Source: Bordetella parapertussis (GTDB taxonomy: Bacteria > Pseudomonadota > Gammaproteobacteria > Burkholderiales > Burkholderiaceae_B). Taken from it: 11,743 bases of DNA. The notes under the pieces are model-generated. The model did not search any database. It saw only the letters and a list, made by a program, of their open reading frames with translations, and was not told the origin of the DNA. How positions within the stretch are numbered: position 1 is the first letter of the stretch; every line of letters starts with the position of its first letter. Below are positions 1-6,810 of the stretch, in pieces. The translations under genes were made by a program, and so were the position numbers. The DNA lies in contig CAMEAW010000081.1 of NCBI GenBank assembly GCA_945911685.1, forward strand, positions 1 to 11,743, in the 5' to 3' direction.

Positions 1-1013
1 CCCATCGAAAACTTCGACTGATGTACGGTCTGTGGATCAGTCACGGGGCCCAGCACATCAATGGCCCCTTGGTGGACGTGTGTAACCACCGAGGCGATGT
101 CGCTGGCTTTTAGACCATGTTGCTTCATGGCGTGTTGCAAAGCGTCAGCAGCCGGGTGGGTATGGCGGCATGAGGCGTGAAACTTAAACGAGGTTTCAGG
201 TAAGGCCCAACGTGTGCCTAGGCGATCTACCAGCTTTGCCGGATCGGCATCGGTTGACATGCCAGCGGCCATGCCTTGCGCGCCTTCAAGAATACGGCGC
301 GCACCGGTAAAACCATCAAGCGCCAAATACGCAGACGCTAAGCCGTTTGCGGCGGCGTGCGCGGTGTGCAGTTGCTTTGAGTCGGCCGCGTCACGCAGAA
401 ACTCCCAGAGCCCAGCAGCCTGTGTGCCGGCCGAACCGATCGCGTGCAGCATTTGCTCGGGGTTCAGTTTAAGCAGGCGACCCACGGTGACCGCGGCTGC
501 GACAGTACCGGCGGTGCCTGTCGTATGAAAAATTTTGTAATGTGAACGCCCCAAAAACTCACCAATGCGGATACCGACTTCGTAGCCGACTACTGAGGCG
601 GTGATGAAGTCTTTACCCGAAGCGCCGATAGCCTGAGCCACCGCCAACGCGGGTGGAAAAATCACTGCCGCTGGGTGAAATACCGAACCGTTGTGCACAT
701 CGTCTTGTTCAACCACGTGCGAAGCTGCAGCGTTGACCATCGCTGCAAACACAGGGGAGGTTTTGCGCCGATTGACAAAGTCTTCAGACTTGCCGTCGGC
801 GGGGCCCATGCGTTCTGCGTATTTAGCCATTGCCTTGACTGCGCGCGCGCCTGAGCCGGCCAAAATTGAGGCCATCGTATCTAGAAATAAATCTTCACAG
901 CGCAAACTGACGGCTTCAGGGATGTCGCTGTACTGAAGTTGCGAGGCAAATTTCGCCAACTCTGCACTTGGGTGCAATACGAGGGGTGAGGCTGAAGGGC
1001 GGGCTGCAGTCAT
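1..1013 (-). CDS. MmgE/PrpD family protein, partial (C-terminus beyond left edge)
   Basis: An uninterrupted reading frame of 337 codons runs from an ATG at 1013-1011 to the left edge. The family usually has about 450 residues, so roughly a quarter is missing. MmgE/PrpD proteins include 2-methylcitrate dehydratase and cis-aconitate decarboxylase and act on small di- or tricarboxylates in the cytoplasm; the substrate here cannot be read from sequence. Family features seen are the SHVVEQDDVHNGSVFHPAA segment (residues 98-116), FHTTGTAGT (162-170) and the QLHTAHAAANG helix (214-224). The start is supported by AGGTGA (1019-1024), 5 bases before the ATG; a GTG at 1022-1020 is in frame but overlaps this site. 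The frame begins 12 bases after the acyl-CoA dehydrogenase stop, so the two are almost certainly one operon. Family assignment is firm; the exact reaction is unknown. Confidence 0.9.
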   Translation of the reverse strand, partial: MTAARPSASPLVLHPSAELAKFASQLQYSDIPEAVSLRCEDLFLDTMASILAGSGARAVKAMAKYAERMGPADGKSEDFVNRRKTSPVFAAMVNAAASHVVEQDDVHNGSVFHPAAVIFPPALAVAQAIGASGKDFITASVVGYEVGIRIGEFLGRSHYKIFHTTGTAGTVAAAVTVGRLLKLNPEQMLHAIGSAGTQAAGLWEFLRDAADSKQLHTAHAAANGLASAYLALDGFTGARRILEGAQGMAAGMSTDADPAKLVDRLGTRWALPETSFKFHASCRHTHPAADALQHAMKQHGLKASDIASVVTHVHQGAIDVLGPVTDPQTVHQSKFSM

Positions 1014-1025
1014 GTCTATCACCTA

Positions 1026-2186
1026 TTAAAACGAACGAGGAAGGCCGAGCACGTGTTCGGCGACATACGACAAAATCAGATTAGTTGAAATTGGGGCAAC
1101 TTGATACAAGCGGGTTTCACGAAACTTGCGCTCGACGTCGTACTCGCAGGCAAAACCATAGCCGCCGTGAAATTGCAGGCAGGCGTTAGCGGCTTCCCAA
1201 GAGGCATCGGCGGCCAGCAGCTTGGCCATGTTTGCCTGAGTTCCGCAAGGCTGATTGTTATCAAACAAACGACAGGCCTCGTAACGCATCAGGCTAGCGG
1301 CCTCAACGTTGATAAACGAACGTGCAATCGGAAACTGCACGCCCTGATTTTGTCCGATTGGACGACCAAACACGATGCGATCTTTGACGTATTTAGTGAT
1401 GCGATCCACAAACCAATACCCATCACCAATACACTCAGCAGCGATCAAGGCACGCTCGGCATTCAATCCATCCAAAATGTATTTGAACCCTTTGCCTTCT
1501 TCGCCGATTAAGTTCTCGGCGGGGATCTCGAGGTTATCAAAAAACAGTTCATTGGTTTCGTGGTTGACCATGTTCAAGATGGGGCGAACCGTTAATCCGT
1601 GGCCGATCGCATCGTGCAAGTTAACGATAAAAATTGACATGCCTTCGGATTTTTTTGTGACTTGCTCAAGCGGGGTCGTGCGCGCCAGCAAGATCATCAG
1701 ATCTGAGTGCTGAACACGTGAAATCCAAACCTTTTGGCCGTTAATGACGTAACGGTCGCCTTTTTTGACGGCAGTTGTTTTAATTTTAGTGGTGTCGGTG
1801 CCCGTGGTGGGCTCGGTAACCCCCATTGATTGCAGGCGCAGCTCGCCAGCGGCAATTTTGGGTAAATACTGATTTTTTTGCTCGGTTGAACCATGGCGCA
1901 GCAGGGTGCCCATGTTGTACAACTGACCGTGGCAGGCGCCTGAGTTTCCGCCGCAACGGTTGATTTCTTCCATAATGACTGAAGCTTCGGTTAGCCCTAA
2001 GCCTGAGCCACCATATTCTTGGGGGATCAGCGCCGCCATCCAGCCAGCTTGGGTGAGGGCATTGACGAACTCTTCAGGATAGCCGCGTACCTCGTCTACC
2101 TTTCGAAAATACTCGTCTGGAAACTGTTTGCACAGGTCACGGATGGCGTCGCGGATATCTTGATACTGGTTATCGTGGGTATTCAT
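1026..2186 (-). CDS. Acyl-CoA dehydrogenase family flavoprotein
   Basis: The 386-residue product has the usual length and order of the family: helical N-domain (about 1-118), beta domain (about 119-225) and C-terminal helical domain (about 230-386). It should oxidise an acyl-CoA to the 2,3-enoyl-CoA using FAD and pass electrons to ETF. VTEPTTGTD (123-131) matches the first family signature, and the segment from Q338 through HGGYGF to E357 matches the second. The residue aligned to the catalytic glutamate of medium-chain enzymes (the YEGT motif) is proline 365 in YQVAPIST. However, E244 in LNAERALIAAE aligns with the catalytic position used by isovaleryl- and long-chain enzymes. No good Shine-Dalgarno precedes the ATG. 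The frame ends with tandem stops TAA TAG, then the MmgE/PrpD gene. The substrate is unknown; a LysR gene is divergent. Confidence 0.95.
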   Translation of the reverse strand: MNTHDNQYQDIRDAIRDLCKQFPDEYFRKVDEVRGYPEEFVNALTQAGWMAALIPQEYGGSGLGLTEASVIMEEINRCGGNSGACHGQLYNMGTLLRHGSTEQKNQYLPKIAAGELRLQSMGVTEPTTGTDTTKIKTTAVKKGDRYVINGQKVWISRVQHSDLMILLARTTPLEQVTKKSEGMSIFIVNLHDAIGHGLTVRPILNMVNHETNELFFDNLEIPAENLIGEEGKGFKYILDGLNAERALIAAECIGDGYWFVDRITKYVKDRIVFGRPIGQNQGVQFPIARSFINVEAASLMRYEACRLFDNNQPCGTQANMAKLLAADASWEAANACLQFHGGYGFACEYDVERKFRETRLYQVAPISTNLILSYVAEHVLGLPRSF

Positions 2187-2312
2187 GATTGGGCTTGTGG
2201 CTTTATGATTGAGGGCTGAGATTTAGCAGATAATGTGCCTCAAGGCTGGGTTTTTGACCATTGGTGTTTCGTTAACCTCGGCTTTTTGAATGATTAAGGT
2301 ACTAAAAACACG
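2187..2312. promoter_or_regulatory. Divergent intergenic control region
   Basis: These 126 bases separate the start codons of the minus-strand acyl-CoA dehydrogenase operon and the plus-strand LysR gene. This is the classical layout in which a LysR-type protein controls its neighbour and itself from a shared region. I could not pick a convincing -35/-10 pair on either strand, nor an unambiguous T-N11-A LysR box, so the call rests on gene arrangement alone. Confidence 0.5.
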
Positions 2313-3230
2313 ATGGCCAACCATTTTGATTTGACCGACTTGCAGCTGATGGTCAATATTGGCGATGCAAGCAGCCTGACCCGTGGGGCCGAAAAATCTC
2401 ACCTTTCGCTGCCCGCCGCCAGTAATCGGGTCAAAAATCTCGAAGATCATTTTGGTACCCGTTTGTTTCACCGCAATAGTCAGGGCGTGACCTTGACCCC
2501 TTCGGGCGAGGCGTTTATGCGGCACGCCCGTTTAGTGTTGCGGCAAATCGACCATCTGCGCGGCGATATCCACGAGTATTCAAGGGGTATTAAGGGGCAG
2601 ATTCGGGTGTTAGCCAACACCACTGCCATGACCGAATTCATGCCGGCGGTTTTGAGTCGCTATTTGTCCTCCCATCCTGATGTCACTGTCGAACTGCGCG
2701 AGCGCTTAAGTTATATGGTGGTCAAGGCCGTGGCCGAGGGCTCTGCTGACATTGGGATTGTTGCGGGTCAGCCCGCTGCTTCAGCGCTTGAGTTTTTGCC
2801 CTACCGAGCCGATCGTTTGGTGTTGGTGACCTCGGCCGAGCATCCTTTGGGGGCAATGTCTGAAGTTGCGTTTGCTGATACCCTTGATTTTGAATACGTT
2901 GGGTTGTCAGAATGGAGTGCGATTCACGCCTTTCTGATTCAGGCGGCCGATAACCTTGGGCACTCGTTTCGCTTTCGGGTCGAGGTCAGCAACTTTGAAT
3001 CTGTTTGCCGCATGATTGAAGCGGGTGTGGGGATTGGCGTGGTGCCCGAGCAAGCAGCGCGACGTTACGCCCAGCGCCTAAATATCAAGATCGTCAGGTT
3101 GTCAGACGAATGGTCTGTACGCAATCTTCATATCTGTGTGCGCGAGCTTCAGCGCCTGCCGAGCTTTGCACGCGATCTTGTTGCGATGCTGCTTGAAGAT
3201 GTGCCCTCGACCGAGGCTCCTAAGCAATGA
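2313..3230 (+). CDS. LysR-type transcriptional regulator
   Basis: The 305-residue length is typical of the family. The N-terminal winged helix-turn-helix spans about residues 6-65 (DLTDLQLMV, then SHLSLPAASNRVKNLE at 29-44, then GTRLFHRNSQGVTLTPSG at 48-65). A linker helix follows, then a periplasmic-binding-protein-like effector domain from about residue 95 (KGQIRVLANTT; GSADIGIVAGQP at 143-154; MIEAGVGIGVVPEQAA at 234-249). Such proteins bind DNA as tetramers and respond to a small metabolite. It is divergent from the acyl-CoA dehydrogenase operon, so it probably regulates that operon, perhaps sensing its substrate or a CoA/acid product. The start fits the usual distance to the HTH, although the nearest purine-rich stretch (AAGG) is rather far upstream. 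Its stop overlaps the rdgB start as ATGA. The effector is unknown. Confidence 0.93.
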   Translation: MANHFDLTDLQLMVNIGDASSLTRGAEKSHLSLPAASNRVKNLEDHFGTRLFHRNSQGVTLTPSGEAFMRHARLVLRQIDHLRGDIHEYSRGIKGQIRVLANTTAMTEFMPAVLSRYLSSHPDVTVELRERLSYMVVKAVAEGSADIGIVAGQPAASALEFLPYRADRLVLVTSAEHPLGAMSEVAFADTLDFEYVGLSEWSAIHAFLIQAADNLGHSFRFRVEVSNFESVCRMIEAGVGIGVVPEQAARRYAQRLNIKIVRLSDEWSVRNLHICVRELQRLPSFARDLVAMLLEDVPSTEAPKQ

Positions 3231-3871
3231 CGCTAGCACCTTGTTTTTTGACCTCGGTTGTCTTAGCTTCAGGCAACGCCGGAAAACTGCGTGAATTTGA
3301 CGCTTTGTTTGGCCCGCTTGGCATCCGACTGATTGCGCAGGGCGCGCTCAACATTCCAGACGCGCCCGAGCCGCATCCCACGTTTCTCGAAAACGCGCTA
3401 GCCAAGGCGCGCCATGCCAGTTTGTTATCAGGCCTGCCGGCCTTGGCCGATGACTCGGGCCTGTGTGTCGCTGCGCTCAACGCCGCGCCCGGTATTCATT
3501 CTGCCCGGTACGCCGAAGCTGAGCACGGCTCGCGAAGCGATGCAGCCAACAATCAAAAGCTAGTGCGCGCGTTGCAAGGGCAGAGCAACCGCCGAGCCTG
3601 GTATGTTGCAGTATTGGTGCTGGTCACTCGCCACGATGACCCACAGCCCATTGTTGCCGAAGCAAACTGGTTTGGTGAGATCGTTGATCAACCGCAAGGC
3701 GCAAACGGTTTCGGGTATGACCCCTATTTTTATCTGCCCGAGCAGGGCTGTACCGCAGCAGAGCTCGACCCTGCGCTTAAAAATAAAATCAGTCATCGGG
3801 GCCAGGCACTGCAACAATTACTCATCCAATTAACGGCGCGTGGTTTAGTGACGGCGTCGCAGTCACGATGA
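3227..3871 (+). CDS. rdgB: RdgB/HAM1 family dITP/XTP pyrophosphatase
   Basis: This enzyme hydrolyses non-canonical purine nucleoside triphosphates (dITP, XTP, ITP) to monophosphate plus pyrophosphate, keeping them out of DNA and RNA. The 214-residue product is slightly longer than E. coli RdgB (197). Motifs seen are SGNAGKLREF (15-24, triphosphate binding), FLENALAKA (53-61), ADDSGL (74-79, with the catalytic/metal-binding aspartates), ARYAEAEHGSRSDAANN (93-109), GANGFGYDP (158-166) and SHRGQAL (189-195). The ATG lies inside the LysR stop (ATGA), which implies translational coupling to that gene. The stop in turn overlaps the ATG of a 28-codon frame, again as ATGA. In related bacteria rdgB commonly sits next to rph and hemW; here a LysR gene takes the upstream position. 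The assignment is firm. Confidence 0.96.
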   Translation: MTLAPCFLTSVVLASGNAGKLREFDALFGPLGIRLIAQGALNIPDAPEPHPTFLENALAKARHASLLSGLPALADDSGLCVAALNAAPGIHSARYAEAEHGSRSDAANNQKLVRALQGQSNRRAWYVAVLVLVTRHDDPQPIVAEANWFGEIVDQPQGANGFGYDPYFYLPEQGCTAAELDPALKNKISHRGQALQQLLIQLTARGLVTASQSR

Positions 3872-3954
3872 GTCAAACGCTATCAACGGCAGAATGGACT
3901 CCTCCATCCACGGGCGTGGTGCTGCGAGGCTTCACAGAGAGGCACCGCGAATGA
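3868..3954 (+). CDS. Possible 28-residue small protein or coupling frame
   Basis: An open frame of 28 codons starts with an ATG that overlaps the rdgB stop (ATGA at 3868-3871) and ends in a TGA that overlaps the next ATG (3951-3954). The peptide starts MSQTLSTAEW and ends TERHRE. It has no recognisable domain, signal or membrane segment. It could be a real small protein, or simply a frame that carries ribosomes from rdgB toward hemW. The latter seems more likely because hemW itself has a poor Shine-Dalgarno. Expression is unproven. Confidence 0.3.
   Translation: MSQTLSTAEWTPPSTGVVLRGFTERHRE
3915..3949 (+). other. Hairpin upstream of the 14-codon frame
   Basis: CGTGGTGCT (3915-3923) can pair with GGCACCGCG (3941-3949) as nine base pairs, two of them G-U, around a 17-base loop. 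The loop contains most of the AGAGAGG ribosome-binding sequence, and the stem ends one base before the ATG at 3951. There is no T tract, so it does not look like a terminator. A role in translation is possible but unproven. Confidence 0.35.
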
Positions 3955-3995
3955 GTCGTGCGCTGCTAGACTTAACTGAGACACAACGCCCATGA
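3951..3995 (+). CDS. Possible 14-residue leader frame before hemW
   Basis: A 14-codon frame (MSRALLDLTETQRP) starts in the stop of the preceding 28-codon frame and stops inside the hemW start (ATGA at 3992-3995). It has its own plausible Shine-Dalgarno, AGAGAGG at 3936-3942, 8 bases before the ATG. Its first ten bases, ATGAGTCGTG, are identical to the first ten bases of hemW, which suggests a small local duplication of the start region. It is too short to have a fold of its own. A role in translational coupling is inference. Confidence 0.3.
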   Translation: MSRALLDLTETQRP

Positions 3996-5212
3996 GTCGT
4001 GTGATTCCTATTGCGAGCGAGCACCAAGCTAAGGCCGCGATGTTGGCCGACATCGCCGACCGCCCGCGCTTAAGTGCGTTGCCACCGTTATCTGTTTATG
4101 TGCATGTGCCGTGGTGCGTGCGCAAGTGCCCGTATTGTGATTTCAATTCGCATGAGCAACCGTCAGTGCTGCCTGAAGAGCGCTATCTAGATGCGTTGCA
4201 GGCCGATCTTGAACAAGCGCTACCCGAAATTTGGGGCCGCCAAGTGCATACCGTTTTTATCGGCGGTGGTACACCGAGCTTGTTGAGCGCACCGGGTATA
4301 GAGCGTCTATTGGCGATGTTGCGCTCGCATTTAAATCTGTGGCCTGATGCTGAAATTACACTCGAGGCCAACCCAGGCACCGCTGAAGCCGAGCGTTTTA
4401 TGGCCTATGCAGCGAGTGGCGTGAACCGAATTTCGCTCGGAATCCAGTCGTTTGATGATGCCAAATTATTGGCCTTGGGCCGGGTGCATGATGCTGCACA
4501 GGCGCGCGCGGCCATTGAGATGGCCCAGCGCGCGGTGGGCCGCGTCAATTTAGATCTCATGTTTGCCTTGCCGGGGCAAACGCTTGCGCAGTGTGAGCAA
4601 GATGCGCGTGAGGCACTCAGTTTTGGTACCGAACATTTGTCGATGTATCACTTGACCTTCGAGCCCAATACTTTCTTTGCGAAGTATCCGCCGGTTGTGC
4701 CGGATGATGAGCTTGCCTGTGATATGCAAGAGACCATTGTGTCCTTGGCTCAAGGGGCTGGTTTTGAACGCTATGAAGTGTCAGCGTTTGCCAAGCCGGG
4801 TGCGCGTGCGCGGCATAACGTTAACTACTGGGAGTTTGGCGATTATTTAGGGCTCGGTCCGGGTGCGCATGGCAAGCTCTCGTTTCACGATCGAATTGAA
4901 CGGCAGACCCGACAGCGTCATCCCGAGAACTGGATGCGCGCAGCGCTTGCGCGCGACGCCACTCACATCACTCAAGCGCGACAGCTCAAAACTGCAGAAT
5001 TGCCGTTTGAGTTCATGCTCAATGCCTTACGGCTTGAAAAAGGCGTGGCCTCCACGCTGTACACTGAGCGCTGTGGGTTACCGATCGCGTCAATGAACAA
5101 AGCGTTGCTGTTAGCCACGCAAAAAGGTTTGTTGGTCGACGATCCGTTGCGTTTGCAGGCAACCGAGCTGGGCTGGCGGTTTCTGAATGAATTACAGGCG
5201 TTATTTTTGTAA
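3992..5212 (+). CDS. hemW: Radical SAM haem chaperone HemW
   Basis: The 406-residue product is a HemW protein, long annotated as oxygen-independent coproporphyrinogen III oxidase-like. HemW binds haem and a 4Fe-4S cluster and is known in E. coli to deliver haem to respiratory enzymes. The CxxxCxxC motif is C42, C46 and C49 within PWCVRKCPYCDFNSH. Phenylalanine follows in CDF, where true HemN has a fourth cysteine. GGGTPSLL (91-98) is the SAM-binding glycine motif. RHNVNYWEFGDY (274-285) carries the HNxxYW motif associated with haem binding, and the HemN-type C-terminal domain follows (about 310-400). The hemW frame has a TGA at 3977-3979, so no earlier in-frame start is available. The Shine-Dalgarno is weak, and the start overlaps a 14-codon frame by ATGA. 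A terminator-like hairpin follows the stop directly. Confidence 0.95.
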   Translation: MSRVIPIASEHQAKAAMLADIADRPRLSALPPLSVYVHVPWCVRKCPYCDFNSHEQPSVLPEERYLDALQADLEQALPEIWGRQVHTVFIGGGTPSLLSAPGIERLLAMLRSHLNLWPDAEITLEANPGTAEAERFMAYAASGVNRISLGIQSFDDAKLLALGRVHDAAQARAAIEMAQRAVGRVNLDLMFALPGQTLAQCEQDAREALSFGTEHLSMYHLTFEPNTFFAKYPPVVPDDELACDMQETIVSLAQGAGFERYEVSAFAKPGARARHNVNYWEFGDYLGLGPGAHGKLSFHDRIERQTRQRHPENWMRAALARDATHITQARQLKTAELPFEFMLNALRLEKGVASTLYTERCGLPIASMNKALLLATQKGLLVDDPLRLQATELGWRFLNELQALFL

Positions 5213-5238
5213 AATCACCATTTTGGTGCATTTTTTTT
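5211..5238 (+). terminator. Terminator-like hairpin after hemW, overlapping an NtrC dyad
   Basis: The dyad CACCA-TTT-TGGTG (5216-5228) begins four bases after the hemW TAA. The stem extends outward with A/T pairs if C5229 is bulged, and an uninterrupted run of eight Ts follows at 5231-5238. This has the shape of an intrinsic terminator for hemW, with a modest stem. The same bases form the first putative NtrC site. Confidence 0.5.
5214..5230 (+). promoter_or_regulatory. Putative NtrC enhancer site 1
   Basis: CACC-ATTTT-GGTGCA matches the NtrC consensus TGCACY-N5-RGTGCA perfectly in the right half; the left half lacks the TG. The centre is at 5222, about 105 bases before the predicted sigma-54 start. 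It is paired with a second dyad exactly 31 bp downstream, about three helical turns, much like the paired strong sites upstream of E. coli glnA. Confidence 0.7.
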
Positions 5239-5244
5239 ATAAAA

Positions 5245-5261
5245 TGCACTGAACTAGTGCT
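5245..5261 (+). promoter_or_regulatory. Putative NtrC enhancer site 2
   Basis: TGCACT-GAACT-AGTGCT fits the NtrC dyad consensus GCACY-N5-RGTGC with no mismatch in the core. The centre is at 5253, about 74 bases upstream of the predicted sigma-54 start point. Together with site 1 it would let NtrC~P form a hexamer and contact sigma-54 polymerase by DNA looping. Confidence 0.78.
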
Positions 5262-5300
5262 TTACCTGCTTTTTTTTGGGCATTTTTAGTTCAAAATGTC

Positions 5301-5316
5301 TGGCACGAATGTTGCT
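5301..5316 (+). promoter_or_regulatory. Sigma-54 promoter of glnA
   Basis: TGGCAC-GAATG-TTGCT is an exact match to the -24/-12 consensus TGGCAC-N5-TTGCW with correct spacing. Transcription would start near 5327, giving a leader of about 57 bases before glnA. Two NtrC-type dyads lie upstream, and NtrC itself is encoded three genes downstream, so control by nitrogen status is strongly implied. No convincing sigma-70 promoter was picked out in the same interval. Confidence 0.88.
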
Positions 5317-5383
5317 TGATATCTACCAAGATGATCTCGCAGCAAATTTTAACAGTCATCATTTTCACTTTTCCGGAGTCAGT

Positions 5384-6796
5384 ATGAGCACCTCTCAAGA
5401 TGTTCTAAAGAAGATTGCCGAAGACGAAGTCAAGTTTGTCGACTTTCGTTTTACGGACACCATGGGCAAAGAGCAACACGTTTCGGTTCCTGTCAGCCAG
5501 ATGAACACCGAAAAGTTTACCGAAGGTCACGCGTTTGACGGTTCGTCAATTGCTGGCTGGAAAGGCATCGAAGCCTCGGATATGCTCCTGATTCCCGATC
5601 CAAATACCGCTCACATGGACCCGTTCCGTGAAGAGTCAACCATGATTCTGACCTGCGACGTCGTCGAGCCCTCAGACATGAAGGGCTACGATCGTGATCC
5701 ACGTTCGCTTGCTAAGCGTGCCGAAGCCTACCTCAAGGCCAGTGGTTTAGGCGACACCGCCTTCTTTGGTCCTGAGCCAGAATTTTTTGTATTCGATGGC
5801 GTGACCTGGAGCGACGATATGTCAGGCTGCCACGTCAAGATCAAGTCAGACGAAGCGCACTGGTCAAGCAGCATTGACTCAGAGGGCGGCAATATGGCTC
5901 ATCGTCCACGTGTCAAGGGCGGTTACTTCCCAGTGCCTCCAGTCGATTCAATGCAAGACATGCGTTCAGAGATGTGCTTGTTGCTTGAAGAAGCGGGCAT
6001 CCCTGTCGAAGTGCATCACCACGAAGTGGCGGGCGCCGGTCAGATGGAAATCGGTACCAAGTTCAGCACACTCGTTACGCGTGCTGACTGGAATCAAATC
6101 CTGAAGTACACCGTGCACAATGTCGCACACGCGTATGGCAAAACCGCAACATTCTTGCCGAAGCCTGTTGTCGGTGACAACGGTTCAGGTATGCACGTTC
6201 ACCAGTCAATCTGGAAAGACGGTCAGAACCTGTTCGCAGGTAACGGCTACGCTGGCTTGTCAGAATTTGCGCTGTATTACATCGGCGGTATCATCAAGCA
6301 CGCCCGCGCGCTTAATGCGATCACCAATCCTGGTACCAACTCTTACAAGCGTTTGGTCCCACATTACGAAGCGCCTGTGAAGCTGGCTTATTCAGCACGC
6401 AACCGCTCAGCTTCGATTCGTATTCCCTACGTTGCCAATCCAAAAGGCCGTCGTATCGAAACACGTTTCCCCGATCCACTTGCGAACCCATACTTGTGCT
6501 TCTCGGCCTTGATGATGGCGGGTCTGGATGGCGTGCAAAACAAGATTCACCCTGGCGATCCAGCAGACAAAAATCTGTACGATTTGCCACCCGAAGAAGA
6601 TGCAAAGATCCCAACAGTTTGTAGTTCGCTTGAGCAAGCGCTCGACGAGCTCAACAAAGATCGCGAATTCTTGACCCGCGGTGGTGTGTTTAGTAATGCA
6701 ATGCTTGATGCCTACGTGGATCTGAAAATGCAAGAAGTGAATCGCTTGCGTATGACGACCCATCCCGTCGAATTCGACATGTATTACAGCCTGTAA
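5384..6796 (+). CDS. glnA: Type I glutamine synthetase
   Basis: GlnA makes glutamine from glutamate, ammonia and ATP in the cytoplasm and forms a dodecamer. The 470-residue length fits the bacterial GSI-beta subtype. FDGSSI (51-56) lies in the beta-grasp domain. Catalytic-domain motifs are GPEPEFF (129-135, metal-binding glutamates), [13 protein letters not shown] (211-223), [16 protein letters not shown] (260-275, ATP-binding signature) and [10 protein letters not shown] (356-365). NLYDLPPEE (397-405) is the adenylylation loop, with Tyr399 as the residue modified by GlnE, so activity is probably also controlled post-translationally. The chosen ATG has GGAG at 5375-5378, 5 bases upstream. A longer in-frame extension to 5276 exists but would start upstream of the sigma-54 promoter and is rejected. 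ntrB follows after 45 bases. Confidence 0.98.
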   Translation: MSTSQDVLKKIAEDEVKFVDFRFTDTMGKEQHVSVPVSQMNTEKFTEGHAFDGSSIAGWKGIEASDMLLIPDPNTAHMDPFREESTMILTCDVVEPSDMKGYDRDPRSLAKRAEAYLKASGLGDTAFFGPEPEFFVFDGVTWSDDMSGCHVKIKSDEAHWSSSIDSEGGNMAHRPRVKGGYFPVPPVDSMQDMRSEMCLLLEEAGIPVEVHHHEVAGAGQMEIGTKFSTLVTRADWNQILKYTVHNVAHAYGKTATFLPKPVVGDNGSGMHVHQSIWKDGQNLFAGNGYAGLSEFALYYIGGIIKHARALNAITNPGTNSYKRLVPHYEAPVKLAYSARNRSASIRIPYVANPKGRRIETRFPDPLANPYLCFSALMMAGLDGVQNKIHPGDPADKNLYDLPPEEDAKIPTVCSSLEQALDELNKDREFLTRGGVFSNAMLDAYVDLKMQEVNRLRMTTHPVEFDMYYSL

Positions 6797-6810
6797 TTTG
6801 CTGTTTAACC

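Noticed and set aside
214..936. Plus-strand open frames of 104 and 81 codons
   Set aside because: They lie opposite the continuous minus-strand MmgE/PrpD frame and have no recognisable features.
1101..1713. Plus-strand open frames of 136 and 112 codons
   Set aside because: They are antisense to the fully conserved acyl-CoA dehydrogenase sequence.
2236..2248. Short dyad GCCT-CA-AGGC in the divergent region as a LysR operator
   Set aside because: The arms are only 4 bases and do not form a clear T-N11-A box; this is not enough to call a site.
2254..2290. TTGACC as a -35 element for the LysR gene
   Set aside because: No acceptable -10 hexamer lies at 16-18 bp spacing.
5276..5383. A 36-codon N-terminal extension of glnA in the same frame
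   Set aside because: It would begin upstream of the sigma-54 promoter at 5301-5316, and the ATG at 5384 has a good GGAG and gives the normal GlnA N-terminus.
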